DNA of 64,000 nt from Janthinobacterium sp. 67 (GCF_002797895.1 NZ_PGES01000001.1:3596001-3660000); one strand, 5' to 3'. Counted from the first letter of the stretch, positions 1 through 11,223 are shown. Numbers and translations: made by a program. The notes: generated from the sequence alone by a model not told the origin.

Positions 1-1
1 A

Positions 2-112
2 CCAGCGTGCGGCGGCATCATCGAACTGACCGTTGGCAAAGCGCGGCTGCGGCTGGAAGGCGCCGTTGACACTGCCGTGCTGCACCTGGTGTTGCAGCGG
101 CTGCTGCCATGA
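2..112 (+). CDS. tnpA: IS66 TnpA accessory protein, C-terminal fragment
   Basis: The first open frame of the window encodes the last 36 residues of an IS66 TnpA-type protein, ending in a run resembling VLHLVLQRLLP before a TGA. It overlaps the ATG of the next gene by ATGA, the usual translational coupling of tnpA and tnpB in IS66 elements. TnpA helps transposition, but its biochemical role is poorly known. The gene is cut only by the window edge; nothing indicates that it is broken. Confidence 0.7.
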   Translation, partial: PACGGIIELTVGKARLRLEGAVDTAVLHLVLQRLLP

Positions 113-456
113 TCGGCCTGCCGGCCCACACCCGGATCTGGATCGTCGCTGGCATCACCGACATGCGCTGCGGCTTCAACGGCCTGGCGGCCAAGATAGA
201 GACGACGCTGCAGGCCGATCCATTCAACGGCCATGTGTTTGTATTTCGTGGCCGGCGCGGCGACATCATCAAACTGCTGTGGTGGACTGGCGACGGCCTG
301 TGCCTGCTGGCCAAGCGGCTTGAGCGGGGCCGTTTCATCTGGCCGCAGGCCAGCAGCGGCACGGTCACGCTGACGCAGGCCCAACTGTCGATGCTGCTCG
401 AAGGCATCGACTGGCGCCAGCCAGTACGCACCTGGCAACCATCGTCGGGCTTGTAA
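109..456 (+). CDS. tnpB: IS66 family accessory protein TnpB
   Basis: This 115-residue protein has the IS66 Orf2 signature: an early TRIWIVAGITDMR block, then FNGHVFVFRGRRGDIIKLLWW and later LLEGIDW. It is full length for the family, which is normally about 110-120 residues. It starts at the ATG inside the ATGA overlap with tnpA and is followed 29 bp later by tnpC. TnpB is required together with TnpC for transposition of several IS66 members; its mechanism is unknown. Identification is firm from motif content and context. Confidence 0.93.
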   Translation: MIGLPAHTRIWIVAGITDMRCGFNGLAAKIETTLQADPFNGHVFVFRGRRGDIIKLLWWTGDGLCLLAKRLERGRFIWPQASSGTVTLTQAQLSMLLEGIDWRQPVRTWQPSSGL

Positions 457-485
457 ACGTCGGCGCCCTCGCGTAAACTTGGCCC

Positions 486-2072
486 ATGCTCAATTCAGCC
501 GATCTGCCCAACGACATCGATGCCCTCAAGGCATTGCTGCTGGCGGCCGAGCAGACGCTGCGTGAGCGCGACACCGTCATCGCCGCGCACGACGAGCTGG
601 TGTCAGGACTGCGCGCGCAACTGACGACGACCGAGGTCGAGATCGAGCATCTGAAGCTGATGATTGCCAAGCTGCGTCGCATGCAGTTCGGTCGCAAATC
701 CGAGAAGCTGGACCACCAGATCGAACAGCTGGAACTACAACTGGAAGACCTGCAAGCGACCGAGGGTGAGGCCGAGCGTGAGCGGCCGCCGGCAGACAAG
801 GCACCGCGCACCAAGTCGGCGCGCAAACCGCTGCCGGAGCACCTGGCGCGCGACGAGCGCGTGTATCAACCGCAGGCCGAGGCTTGCCCGGCCTGCGGTG
901 GCGGGCTGCGCAAGTTGGGTGAGGACGTCGCCGAGCAACTGGAGTTCGTGCCGGCCAGCTTCCGCGTGATCCGTCATGTACGTCCGAAGCTGGCGTGCAA
1001 GTGCTGCGACACCATCGTGCAGGCACCGGCGCCAAGCCGGCCGATCGCGCGCGGCATTGCCGGACCGGGGCTGCTGGCCCATATCCTGGTGGCCAAGTTC
1101 GCTGACCATCTGCCGCTATACCGGCAGTCGGTGATCTATGCCCGCGAAGGCGTCGAACTGGAACGTGCGCTGCTGGCGAACTGGGTCGGGGCGGCCAGCG
1201 CGCTGCTGCGCCCGCTGGTCGAGGCGATCCGGCGCCATGTGCTCGCTGGCGCCAAGCTGCACGCCGACGACACCCCGATTCCGGTCCTGGCGCCCGGCAA
1301 TGGCAAGACGAAAACAGCGCGGCTGTGGACCTACGTGCGTGACGATAGCGCGTCGGGCGACACCACGCCAGCAGCGGTCTGGTTCGCCTACACGCCGGAC
1401 CGCAAGGGTATCCATCCGCAAACCCACCTGGCCAGCTTCAGCGGCGTGCTGCAGGCTGACGCCTATGCCGGCTTCAATGCGCTGTACGTCGACGGCACCA
1501 TCCAGGAGGCGGCATGCTGGGCGCACGCACGGCGAAAATTCTACGACCTGCACGCGGCCAGGTCATCTGCCATCACGACCGAGGCTCTACGACGCATCGC
1601 CGAACTGTATGTGATCGAAGCCGAGATACGCGGCAAGCCGCCGCACGAACGACAACTGGCGCGCCAGCAACGATCACGACCATTGCTCGACGAGCTTAAT
1701 GGCTGGCTACGCGCCACGCTTGAAAAGCTGTCGCGCAAGTCGGACACGGCGGCGGCAATCCAGTACGCGCTGAACCTATGGCCGGCGTTACTGCGTTACT
1801 GCGACGACGGCATCATTGAGATCGACAACTCGGCCGCCGAGCGGGCGTTGCGCGGTGTCGCCATCGGCCGCCGCAATTACCTGTTCGCAGGTGCCGACAG
1901 CGGCGGCGAGCGTGCTGCCGCGATCTACTCGCTGATCGGCACGGCCAAGCTCAACGGTGTTGACCCCGAGGCCTGGCTGCGCCATGTGCTGACCAACATC
2001 GCCGATCATCCGGTCAATCAGGTCGACGACTTCCTGCCTTGGAACTGCGCCGCGCAGCTCCCTTCGGCTTAA
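486..2072 (+). CDS. tnpC: IS66 family transposase TnpC
   Basis: This 528-residue protein is the DDE transposase of the element. An N-terminal coiled coil (about residues 10-90) precedes a zinc-finger-like segment starting CPACGGG near residue 134. The DDE core follows, with acidic candidates D261/D262 in LHADDTP, D325 in QADAYAGF and E452 in [11 protein letters not shown]-terminal IS66-type tail ends near the stop. Length and motif spacing are normal, so the enzyme looks intact and the element is potentially active. Its right terminal repeat lies about 80 bp downstream. Confidence 0.95.
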   Translation: MLNSADLPNDIDALKALLLAAEQTLRERDTVIAAHDELVSGLRAQLTTTEVEIEHLKLMIAKLRRMQFGRKSEKLDHQIEQLELQLEDLQATEGEAERERPPADKAPRTKSARKPLPEHLARDERVYQPQAEACPACGGGLRKLGEDVAEQLEFVPASFRVIRHVRPKLACKCCDTIVQAPAPSRPIARGIAGPGLLAHILVAKFADHLPLYRQSVIYAREGVELERALLANWVGAASALLRPLVEAIRRHVLAGAKLHADDTPIPVLAPGNGKTKTARLWTYVRDDSASGDTTPAAVWFAYTPDRKGIHPQTHLASFSGVLQADAYAGFNALYVDGTIQEAACWAHARRKFYDLHAARSSAITTEALRRIAELYVIEAEIRGKPPHERQLARQQRSRPLLDELNGWLRATLEKLSRKSDTAAAIQYALNLWPALLRYCDDGIIEIDNSAAERALRGVAIGRRNYLFAGADSGGERAAAIYSLIGTAKLNGVDPEAWLRHVLTNIADHPVNQVDDFLPWNCAAQLPSA

Positions 2073-2156
2073 ACAACACGCCGCTTCCCAGCGGTGTGAT
2101 GCCATCATCTAGCAAATCAACGCCAGGCTCAAGACGGCGCAGGCTTTACGCTTACT

Positions 2157-2921
2157 GCCATCCAGGGCAACGAGCAAGTGAGCCGCGACGTGCGCCAGGT
2201 CGGCAACATCAGCGTGCTCGACATCGACAGCATGAAACGCATCGATATCAAGATCGACGTGCGCGTCGGGCCGGCGACATCGCTGGTGATCGAAGCGGAC
2301 AGCAATCTGCAGCCGCGCATCCATAGCGAAGTGAGCGGCAATACCCTGCGCATCTGGAGCGATACGAACATTCGCAGCAGCAATGGCATCCACGTGATCT
2401 ACACGACGCCGCAATTGAAGAAGATCACCATTTCCGGCTCGGGCCGCCTGGTGGCCAGCGGTTTCAATGGCGACGATTTCAGCCTGGAGCAGCGCGGTTC
2501 GATGAAGAGCGAATTGTCGGGCACGGTGGGACGCTTCAACGTGGCCAACAATGGTTCCGGCAGCATCAACGCGGCGGCCCTCGCCAGCGGCAACACGGAC
2601 GCGGTGCAGAACGGTTCGGGCAACATACAGTTGGGCAGCGTGCGCGGCGAGCGCGTCAACGTGGCGGTCAACGGCTCGGGCAGCGTCAGCGCCAGCGGCG
2701 CCGTGCAGCGCATCGACGCCAACGTGAATGGTTCGGGCGACATCAACCTGGCCTCCGTGAGCAGCGACGTTGCCTATTTGGCGAGCAATGGTTCCGGCGA
2801 CATCGACGTCACCGTCCAGAACGAAGTCAACGCCCGCGCCAGCGGTTCAGGCCGTATCACCGTGCATGGCGATCCGGCCCGCCGCACCCTGTCTGGCAAG
2901 CGCGTCAGCATCGTGCGCTAA
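2157..2921 (+). pseudogene. DUF2807 (GIN-domain) protein truncated at its 5' end by IS66
   Basis: The frame runs straight out of the IS end (codons read AIQGNEQVSRDVRQVG) and encodes a right-handed beta-helix-like DUF2807 domain. It contains many NGSGSI, NGSGDI and SGSGRL repeats spaced about 20 residues apart. Family members are secreted or membrane-anchored and begin with a signal peptide or lipoprotein signal, which is absent here. A GTG at 2178 could serve as a start but has no convincing ribosome-binding site. The natural reading is that IS66 removed the promoter and export signal, leaving a non-functional remnant. The C-terminus is complete. Confidence 0.82.
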
Positions 2922-2991
2922 GCGCGCCCTGGCGACGCACGGGAGCCGGCTTGCTATACTGTCGGCTCCTCACCCGTCCGTTTGAAATCCC

Positions 2992-3264
2992 ATGTCACCC
3001 TCTGCCACCCTGGCATGCCGTCCATCGTGCGGCGCCTGCTGCACCGCCCCCTCCATCACCAGCCCGATTCCTGGCATGCCGGATGGAAAACCCGCAGGCG
3101 TGCGCTGCGTGCAGCTGGCTGACGACAACCGTTGCAAGATCTTCGGCCAGCCGGAGCGGCCCGCGTTTTGCGGCGGCTTGCAGCCATCCGAGGACATGTG
3201 CGGCGACAGCCGCGAACACGCCATCCGCTGGCTCGACGCGCTGGAACGGCTGACGGCGCCCTGA
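2992..3264 (+). CDS. YkgJ-family cysteine-cluster protein
   Basis: This 90-residue protein carries the zinc/iron-chelating cysteine cluster of the YkgJ (UPF0153) family: CRPSCGACC near the start, then [20 protein letters not shown]. The spaced cysteines suggest metal binding, and the function of the family is unsettled. Length is typical of its shorter members. It stands alone between the IS-damaged gene and the DeoR regulator. Start chosen at the first ATG, which lies directly before the conserved cysteine block. Confidence 0.85.
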   Translation: MSPSATLACRPSCGACCTAPSITSPIPGMPDGKPAGVRCVQLADDNRCKIFGQPERPAFCGGLQPSEDMCGDSREHAIRWLDALERLTAP

Positions 3265-3304
3265 AGGGCGTGGCGGCGGCTGACAGATAACAGTTGACCT
3301 CATT

Positions 3305-3343
3305 TGCACGTTTGCGTATATTCATGCACATTCCTGCACGTTT
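3305..3343 (+). promoter_or_regulatory. Phased TGCACG/A-TT repeats before the DeoR gene
   Basis: Three copies of TGCAC(G/A)TT start at 3305, 3325 and 3335, so spacings are 20 and 10 bp, close to whole helical turns. They end 12 bp before the proposed ATG of the DeoR-type regulator. Helically phased short repeats directly upstream of a regulator gene suggest an autoregulatory operator. This is inference; no binding data are available. Confidence 0.5.
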
Positions 3344-3354
3344 ACAAGTTCGCC

Positions 3355-4125
3355 ATGTCCGCCACCCTGCTCCTCAAACAACGCCATGCGCTGATCCAGC
3401 AACAATTGCAAGCCGATGGCCGCGTGCTGGCGCTGGACCTGGCGCGCCAGCTTGACGTTTCCGAAGATACGATACGCCGCGACTTGCGCGAGATGGCGGC
3501 GGCCGGCCTGTGCCAGCGCGTGTATGGCGGCGCCCTGCCGCTGGCGCCCGACGGCGGCACTTTGACGCAGCGCAAGCAGGAAGCGCCCGAGCGCAAGGCG
3601 CGTCTGGCGCAGGCGGCCGTGTCCCTCGTGCGCGCGGGGCAGGTGCTGTTTCTCGACGCGGGTTCGACCAACCTGGCCATCGCCAGCGCCTTGCCGCCGT
3701 TGGCGCTCACTGTCATCACCAACGCGCCAGCGATCGCCATGGCGCTGATGGAACGTCCGGAAATCGAGCTGATCATGGCTGGCGGCCGGGTCGACCGCCG
3801 TGCCGGCGCCAGCCTGGGGCCGCAGGCGCTGCGCACAGTCGAGCGCATGCATCCCGACCTGTGCTTCCTCGGTGCTTGCGGCGCCGATGCGGACGCGGGC
3901 GTAACGGCCTTTAATTACGACGAGGCCGAGTTTAAGCGCAGCATCGCCGGCGCCAGCAAGGCGGTCGTCGTGGCCGTCACCAGCGACAAGCTGGGCACGG
4001 CCGCACCGTTCGGCGTACTGGCCACGGGCTTGCTGCAGCACCTGGTGCTCGAAGCCGATGCCGATGCGGTCCACGTTGCCGCCTTTGAACGGCTGGGCGT
4101 GCAAGTATTGCGCGCCCACGCCTGA
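3355..4125 (+). CDS. DeoR/GlpR-family transcriptional regulator
   Basis: The protein has the DeoR plan: an N-terminal winged helix (LLLKQRHALIQQQL, then LDVSEDTIRRDLREM, then RVYGGAL) followed by a phospho-sugar-sensing DeoRC domain with DAGSTN, VITNAPAIA, GGRVDRRAGASLG and FLGACG. Such proteins usually repress sugar-phosphate catabolic genes and are released by a phosphorylated sugar. An upstream in-frame start exists at 3304, but its extra 17 residues are unlike the family, so ATG 3355 is preferred. The next gene, an MFS permease 33 bp downstream, is the likely partner or target. The ligand is unknown. Confidence 0.9.
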   Translation: MSATLLLKQRHALIQQQLQADGRVLALDLARQLDVSEDTIRRDLREMAAAGLCQRVYGGALPLAPDGGTLTQRKQEAPERKARLAQAAVSLVRAGQVLFLDAGSTNLAIASALPPLALTVITNAPAIAMALMERPEIELIMAGGRVDRRAGASLGPQALRTVERMHPDLCFLGACGADADAGVTAFNYDEAEFKRSIAGASKAVVVAVTSDKLGTAAPFGVLATGLLQHLVLEADADAVHVAAFERLGVQVLRAHA

Positions 4126-4158
4126 TTTTATCCACCCCGACTCTTGAAAAGCTCCCCC

Positions 4159-5307
4159 ATGCATCTCACCGGCACCCTGCAACAACGCGCCACGCGCCTG
4201 GTCTTTTTCGCCGCCGGCCTCGGCATGGCCGCCTGGGCCCCGCTGGTTCCCTACGCCAAGTCGCGCCTGGGCCTCGATGAAGCCACGCTCGGCATTTTGC
4301 TGCTGTGCCTGGGCGCAGGCTCGCTGTGCGCGATGCCGTTTACGGGCATGCTCACGGCACGCTTCGGCTGCCGCAAGGTCATTGTCTGCGCCGGCCTGCT
4401 GCTGACGGCCGTGCTGCCCGGCCTGGCGCTGGCCGCCACGCCGCTACAGCTGGGCCTGGTGCTGCTGGTGTTCGGCGCGGCCATGGGCACGTTCGACGTC
4501 GCCATCAATATCCAGGCCGTGGTCATCGAAAAGGCCAACGGCGGCGCCATGATGTCGGGCTTTCATGCGCTGTTCAGCGTGGGCGGCTTTGCCGGCGCGG
4601 CCTGCATGGCCCTGTTGCTGTGGCTGGGCTTGTCTCCTGCCTGGTCCTGCGCGGTGGTGATGCTGCTGCTGTGCGGCGTGCTGGGCGCGGCGCAAGGCCA
4701 TCTGCTGCCGACGGCATCCGCGACCGGCGAAAAGACGCCGCTGTTCGTCATGCCGCACGGCGCCGTCATTTTCATCGGCCTGCTGTGCTTTATCGTCTTC
4801 CTGGCCGAAGGCGCCATCCTCGACTGGAGCGCCCTGTTCCTCACCACCACGCGCGGCGTGGAAGAAGCCAAGGGCGGCCTCGGCTATGCCGCCTTCGCCA
4901 TCGCCATGACGGTGGGACGCTTCACGGGCGATAAGGTGGTCAGCCGCTTTGGCGGCAAGCGGGTGCTTACTTTTGGCGGCCTGTGCGCGGCGGCAGGCTT
5001 CTTCCTGGCCGTGCTGGCGCCGCATGCCGGCCTGGCCATGTTTGGGTTCGTGCTGATCGGCCTGGGCGCGGCGAACATCGTACCCATCCTGTTTACGGCG
5101 GCGGGCCAGCAACATGCCATGCCGGCCAGCCTGGCCGTGGCAGCCATCACCACCATCGGCTATGCGGGCATCCTGGCCGGCCCGGCCGTGATCGGTTTCG
5201 TGGCGCACGCCACCAGCCTGAATATCGCCTTTGCCATGCTGGGCGCCGCCCTGCTGCTGGTGGCGGCCAGCGCGCGCCTAGTGGCGCCAGAAAAACAGCT
5301 ATCCTGA
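4159..5307 (+). CDS. MFS transporter (YbjJ-like)
   Basis: A strongly hydrophobic protein of about 382 residues with around 12 predicted membrane segments. It has an MFS loop 2-3 region (MPFTGMLTARFGCRKVI) and a central loop near residues 185-200. It resembles the YbjJ/FucP-like branch of small-molecule permeases, often encoded beside DeoR or GlpR regulators. A TTG 15 bp upstream could extend it slightly, but the ATG at 4159 fits the family better. Regulator and permease are close and co-directional, so sugar or sugar-derivative transport under that regulator is inferred. The substrate cannot be read from the sequence. Confidence 0.85.
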   Translation: MHLTGTLQQRATRLVFFAAGLGMAAWAPLVPYAKSRLGLDEATLGILLLCLGAGSLCAMPFTGMLTARFGCRKVIVCAGLLLTAVLPGLALAATPLQLGLVLLVFGAAMGTFDVAINIQAVVIEKANGGAMMSGFHALFSVGGFAGAACMALLLWLGLSPAWSCAVVMLLLCGVLGAAQGHLLPTASATGEKTPLFVMPHGAVIFIGLLCFIVFLAEGAILDWSALFLTTTRGVEEAKGGLGYAAFAIAMTVGRFTGDKVVSRFGGKRVLTFGGLCAAAGFFLAVLAPHAGLAMFGFVLIGLGAANIVPILFTAAGQQHAMPASLAVAAITTIGYAGILAGPAVIGFVAHATSLNIAFAMLGAALLLVAASARLVAPEKQLS

Positions 5308-5319
5308 TCGTCCCTCCGC

Positions 5320-5354
5320 CTGCCGGACGGCGCGAAAAAAGCGCCGCCCGGCAG
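5320..5354. terminator. Stem-loop after the MFS gene
   Basis: A 14-bp GC-rich stem (CTGCCGGACGGCGC pairing with GCGCCGCCCGGCAG, one mismatch) encloses a GAAAAAA loop, 12 bp after the MFS stop codon. It lacks a following T-tract, so it may be a factor-assisted terminator or mRNA-stabilising hairpin rather than a classical intrinsic terminator. Confidence 0.45.
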
Positions 5355-5462
5355 CGCCCAAATCGGCTAGCCGGGCCTCCGGCATGGTAAGCTTCGACCC
5401 CGCGCACATTGCTGGCGCCACGCACTCACCCCATCCTGCCACTTATACCCGTTTATACACCT

Positions 5463-6308
5463 ATGGATCTCATTCTTGCGTTAAAAGCCATCATCATGGG
5501 GCTGGTCGAAGGTTTCACCGAATTCTTGCCGATTTCGTCCACCGGACATCTGATCCTGGCCGGCAGCCTGCTCGACTTTACCAAGGATGTCTCGAAAGAA
5601 GTCATGGATGTCTTCGAAATCGCCATCCAGGCCGGCGCCATCCTGGCCGTGTGCTGGGAATACCGCCAGCGCATCGGCAAGGTGCTGACCACCTTCGGCA
5701 GCGAAGCGAAGTCGCGCAAGTTCGTGCTCAACGTGGCCATCGCCTTCCTGCCGCTGGCCATCATCGGCCTGGCAATTGGCAAGATGATCAAGCATGCGCT
5801 GTTCAAGCCCGTGCCCGTGGCCATGGCCTTCATCATCGGCGGCATCGTGATTTTGCTGGTGGAGCGCCGCGCGCGCACCAATCCCGTCACCGTACGCGTC
5901 AACTCGGTCGATGAAATGACGCCGTTCGACGCCCTGAAAGTGGGCTGCGCGCAGGCGTTTGCGCTGATCCCCGGCACCAGCCGTTCCGGCTCGACCATCA
6001 TCGGCGGCATGCTGCTGGGCCTGTCGCGCAAGACGGCCACGGAATTCTCGTTCTTCCTGGCCATCCCGACCCTGCTGGCCGCCACCGCCTATTCTCTGTA
6101 CAAGGCGCGCGACATCCTGTCGGCCACCGACGTGCCCCTGTTCGGCCTGGGCACCGTGGCGGCCTTTGTCTCCGCCTTCCTGTGCGTGCGCTGGCTGCTG
6201 CGCTACATCAGCTCGCACGACTTCACGTTTTTTGCCTGGTACCGCATCGTGTTCGGCTTGCTGGTGTTGGCCAGCGCCCACTACGGCTGGGTTGTTTGGG
6301 CAGAATAA
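5463..6308 (+). CDS. uppP: Undecaprenyl-diphosphatase UppP
   Basis: The product is an integral membrane phosphatase that converts undecaprenyl diphosphate to the monophosphate carrier used in peptidoglycan and other glycan synthesis. Both family hallmarks are present: [15 protein letters not shown] near residue 20 and PGTSRSGST near residue 170. At 281 residues, with about eight membrane spans, it has the usual length. An in-frame upstream start at 5409 would add residues unlike the family, so ATG 5463 is chosen. It is followed 6 bp later by recQ. High confidence. Confidence 0.96.
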   Translation: MDLILALKAIIMGLVEGFTEFLPISSTGHLILAGSLLDFTKDVSKEVMDVFEIAIQAGAILAVCWEYRQRIGKVLTTFGSEAKSRKFVLNVAIAFLPLAIIGLAIGKMIKHALFKPVPVAMAFIIGGIVILLVERRARTNPVTVRVNSVDEMTPFDALKVGCAQAFALIPGTSRSGSTIIGGMLLGLSRKTATEFSFFLAIPTLLAATAYSLYKARDILSATDVPLFGLGTVAAFVSAFLCVRWLLRYISSHDFTFFAWYRIVFGLLVLASAHYGWVVWAE

Positions 6309-6314
6309 GGCACC

Positions 6315-8137
<1,823 letters not shown>

Positions 8138-8138
<1 letters not shown>

Positions 8139-8620
8139 TGGAAGCACTCTCGCCGGACCTGATTTATCAGGCCGTGAAAATCCTGGGCGCGCAGCCCGAC
8201 GCCGAAGACGCGGTGGAAGCGCAAGTGCGCGCCCTGGTGCAAGACGACCTTACCGTGCGCCGCCTGGCCGACGTGGTGCCGGAGGCCTTCGGCCTGGTGC
8301 TGGCGTCGCACCTTCCCGGCGCCGAAAACATGACCTTGCCCGATACTTTCTGCGCGCAGGACGAGGACGGCGAATGGGTGGAGTTCCCCCAGCGCCGCGA
8401 GCCGATCTTTGTCGTCGCCGCGGATATCGCCCAGCACACCTTCCACAACGGCCCGCGCGCGCTGCTGCAAAATCTGGCCAGCCGCAGCTCCCTGCTGGCG
8501 GCCATCAACAAGGGCTTGAACGCGGGCGGCTCGCTCGATGGCACGACCCTGGGTCCGCCGTCCTTCTTTGGCCTGCCCGCCGCGCTGTACCAGCCGGCGG
8601 CATCGCCCGAGACGCCCTGA
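8138..8620 (+). CDS. Conserved hypothetical protein coupled to recQ
   Basis: A 160-residue protein whose ATG overlaps the recQ stop codon by one base (TGATG), implying translational coupling. It is mostly soluble with an acidic, helical N-terminal half; there are no membrane segments or catalytic motifs that I recognise. A central stretch (DEDGEWVEFPQRREPIFVVAADIA) may form beta strands. Function unknown. Coupling suggests expression with recQ but does not prove a shared role. Confidence 0.75.
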
Positions 8621-8664
8621 CCACTTTACCTTGCCCCTGCCCTTGATAACGGAACGGTCCCGCG

Positions 8665-9642
8665 ATGGAAACCAAATGGCTGGAAGACTTCATCTCGCTC
8701 GCTGAGACGCATAATTTCAGCCGTTCCGCGGCCCTGCGCCACGTGACCCAGCCCGCCTTTTCGCGGCGCATCCAGTCGCTGGAAAACTGGCTCGGCATCG
8801 ACCTGGTGGACCGTACCTCCTACCCGACGCGGTTGACGCCGGCCGGCGCCGTATTCTACGAACAGGCGCTGGAAATGCTGGGACAGATCAACGGCGTGCG
8901 CGCCCTCTTGCGCGGCAAGCGGGCCGCCACGCAAACGAGCGTCGATTTCGCCGTACCTCATACCCTGTCGCTGACCTTCATGCCGAAATGGCTGACGGCG
9001 CTGGAAGAAGGTTTCGCGCCGATCAACAGCCGCCTGATGGCGCTGAACGTGCACGACGCCGTGCTGCAGCTGGTCGATGGCGGCTGCGATTTGCTGCTGT
9101 GCTATCACCATCCGCGCCAGCCGGTGCAGCTGGACCCGGGCCGTTACGACATGCTGGTGATGGGCCGCGAAACCCTGCGCGCCTATGCGCGCTGCGGCCA
9201 GGACAAGGTGCCGGACTTCGTCCTGCCCGGCAGCGCCAAGGAGCCGCTGCCCTTTCTCTCCTACACCAGCAACGCCTACCTGGGACGCATGGTGGAATTG
9301 CTGCTGGCAGACGCCAAGGCGCCCCTGTTCCTGGAAACCTGCTACGAAACGGACATGGCCGAAGGCTTGAAAATGATGGCGCTGGAAGGGCGCGGCATCG
9401 CCTTCCTGCCCGAATCGGCCGTCATGCGCGACGTCAAATACAAGCACCTGGCGCGCGCCGACGGCGGCGCGCCAGGCTGGGAAATCGAGCTGGAAATCCG
9501 TTTATATCGCGAGCGGCCGTCCAGCCTGCGGCCAGGCAAGCAGATCGTCGAAAGCCTGTGGCAATACCTGGTGCAGTCGCAAGATGGCAAGGCGCGCGGC
9601 GGCAAGCGCCGCAAACGCGCCATCGAGGCCACGACATCCTGA
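8665..9642 (+). CDS. LysR-family regulator, HypT/YjiE-like
   Basis: A 325-residue LysR-type regulator: an N-terminal helix-turn-helix (WLEDFISLAETHNFSRSAALRHVTQPAFSRRIQ, split over residues 4-36) and a periplasmic-binding-protein-like effector domain. The opening METKWLEDF and the block SNAYLGRMVELLL resemble E. coli HypT (YjiE), a regulator responding to hypochlorite, but the redox chemistry cannot be assumed. The basic tail KARGGKRRKRA is unusual. It lies upstream of gdhA in the same direction; a 17-bp palindrome in the gap between them is a candidate binding site. Confidence 0.85.
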   Translation: METKWLEDFISLAETHNFSRSAALRHVTQPAFSRRIQSLENWLGIDLVDRTSYPTRLTPAGAVFYEQALEMLGQINGVRALLRGKRAATQTSVDFAVPHTLSLTFMPKWLTALEEGFAPINSRLMALNVHDAVLQLVDGGCDLLLCYHHPRQPVQLDPGRYDMLVMGRETLRAYARCGQDKVPDFVLPGSAKEPLPFLSYTSNAYLGRMVELLLADAKAPLFLETCYETDMAEGLKMMALEGRGIAFLPESAVMRDVKYKHLARADGGAPGWEIELEIRLYRERPSSLRPGKQIVESLWQYLVQSQDGKARGGKRRKRAIEATTS

Positions 9643-9664
9643 CTGGCAATCCTAGCAATACAAC

Positions 9665-9681
9665 TATGCAATAAATGCATA
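9665..9681. promoter_or_regulatory. 17-bp palindrome, possible LysR-type box
   Basis: TATGCA-ATAAA-TGCATA is a perfect dyad just after the LysR-family gene and about 250 bp before gdhA. It contains T-N11-A spacing compatible with a LysR-type recognition site. Function is inferred from form and place only. Confidence 0.4.
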
Positions 9682-9781
9682 ACCGGATGCGCACAAAGCA
9701 TTGGCCGGGGCATGAGGCTATCGCCTACGATGCGGTTCCGCTGCGCGCAATGCAATTGACTGCGCCACCACAGCATTTTTG

Positions 9782-9899
9782 AATGCCAGGAAAAATCGTC
9801 GCGAGCGGCAGTGATTTGTGGCCGAGAAGCGCAGCTGTACGAAGGTACAGCGAGCATCGCCGGCCGCAAAGCACGACGCGCAGCAGATTTTTCGGCATT
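9782..9899. repeat. 118-bp nested imperfect palindrome upstream of gdhA
   Basis: Outer arms AATGCC...GAAAAATC pair with GATTTTTC.GGCATT. Internal blocks GTGATTTGTGGCCG/CGGCCGCAAAGCAC and GCTGTAC-GAAG-GTACAGC continue to the centre near 9842. It ends 32 bp before the gdhA ATG, so a transcript starting upstream would carry a long hairpin in its 5' leader. It could be a mobile palindromic repeat, a leader regulatory structure, or both. Confidence 0.7.
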
Positions 9900-9931
9900 A
9901 CCCCACCGTTTTGTCCAGGAGCTTATCAAGC

Positions 9932-11218
9932 ATGACCAGCAAGCACGCACTTCCTTCCTACCTCAATCCTGAAGACCTTGGCCCATGGGGCGTCTACCTC
10001 GAGCAGATCGACCGCGTTACGCCGTACCTGGGCAACCTGTCGCGCTGGGTGGAAACGCTGAAGCGTCCAAAGCGCATCCTGACGGTCGACGTGCCTATCG
10101 AGCGCGATGACGGCACCATTGCCCACTACGAAGGCTACCGCGTGCAGCACAACCTGTCGCGCGGCCCGGGCAAGGGCGGCGTACGCTTCCACCAGGACGT
10201 GACGTTGTCGGAAGTGATGGCCCTGTCGGCCTGGATGACGGTCAAGAATGCAGCGGTCAACGTGCCATACGGCGGCGCCAAGGGCGGTATCCGTGTCGAC
10301 CCGAAGACCCTGTCGCGCAACGAACTGCAACGCCTGACCCGCCGCTACACGAGCGAGATCAGCATGATCATCGGACCAAACAAGGATATCCCGGCGCCGG
10401 ACGTCAACACGAATGAACAAGTCATGGCGTGGATGATGGACAGCTACGCCATGATCGGCGGCAATATGTCGACCGGCGTGGTAACGGGCAAACCAATCTC
10501 GCTGGGCGGCAGCCTGGGCCGCCGCGATGCGACGGGCCGCGGCGTGTTCGTCGTCGGTTGCGATGCGGCCGCCAAGGTCGGCATGTCGCTCGAAGGCGCG
10601 AAGGTCATCGTGCAAGGTTTCGGCAACGTGGGCGGCGTCGCTGCACGCATGTTCGCTGAAGCCGGCTCGAAAGTGGTCGCGGTACAAGACCACAAGACGA
10701 CCGTCGTGCATTCCGGCGGCTTGAACATCCCGCAATTGCTGGCACACGTGGCCGAAGTGGGCAGCGTCGAAGGCTTCCCGGGCGCCGAGGCATTCGTGCC
10801 GCGCGAAGATTTCTGGGGCATCGATTGCGACATCCTGATCCCGGCCGCGCTGGAACAGCAGATCACGGCCGAACGCGCACAAGTCATCCGCGCCAAGATC
10901 ATCCTGGAAGGCGCCAACGGCCCGACCCTGCCGGCAGCGGACGACATCCTGACCGACCGCGGCGTGCTGATCGTGCCGGACGTGCTGGCCAACGCCGGCG
11001 GCGTGACCGTCAGCTACTTCGAGTGGGCGCAGAACTTCTCGAGCTTCTTCTGGACGGAAGAAGAAATCAACAGCCGCCTGACCCGCATCATGCGCGAAGC
11101 GTTCGATTCGGTATGGCAAGTGTCGCAAGAGAAGAAAGTGTCGATGCGTACCGCGACCTTCATCCTGGCGTGCACGCGCGTGCTGCAGGCTCGCGAAGTG
11201 CGCGGTTTGTACCCATAA
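9932..11218 (+). CDS. gdhA: Glu/Leu/Phe/Val dehydrogenase (glutamate dehydrogenase)
   Basis: A 428-residue enzyme catalysing reversible oxidative deamination of glutamate to 2-oxoglutarate and ammonia, linking amino-acid and central metabolism. The N-terminal domain has the substrate-binding GGAKGG motif with K117 and the preceding [15 protein letters not shown] segment. The C-terminal Rossmann domain carries [14 protein letters not shown], and [12 protein letters not shown] marks the family tail. The start at 9932 is chosen because the upstream extension to 9818 would read through the large palindrome. The cofactor (NAD or NADP) cannot be settled here. Flanked on both sides by related palindromes. 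Confidence 0.93.
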   Translation: MTSKHALPSYLNPEDLGPWGVYLEQIDRVTPYLGNLSRWVETLKRPKRILTVDVPIERDDGTIAHYEGYRVQHNLSRGPGKGGVRFHQDVTLSEVMALSAWMTVKNAAVNVPYGGAKGGIRVDPKTLSRNELQRLTRRYTSEISMIIGPNKDIPAPDVNTNEQVMAWMMDSYAMIGGNMSTGVVTGKPISLGGSLGRRDATGRGVFVVGCDAAAKVGMSLEGAKVIVQGFGNVGGVAARMFAEAGSKVVAVQDHKTTVVHSGGLNIPQLLAHVAEVGSVEGFPGAEAFVPREDFWGIDCDILIPAALEQQITAERAQVIRAKIILEGANGPTLPAADDILTDRGVLIVPDVLANAGGVTVSYFEWAQNFSSFFWTEEEINSRLTRIMREAFDSVWQVSQEKKVSMRTATFILACTRVLQAREVRGLYP

Positions 11219-11223
11219 TGGCT

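Larger units (their letters stand above)
1..2155 (+). mobile_element. IS66-family insertion sequence, left end outside window
   Basis: The element carries the IS66 tnpA-tnpB-tnpC set in order on the plus strand. The right end is placed near 2155 because the sequence there, read on the minus strand, starts GTAAGCGTAAAGCC, a start typical of IS66 terminal repeats, and a reading frame of another gene resumes just after it. IS66 elements usually duplicate 8 bp of target, which would make 2156-2163 one target copy, but the left copy is not in view. The end is inferred, since only one terminus is visible. Confidence 0.8.
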
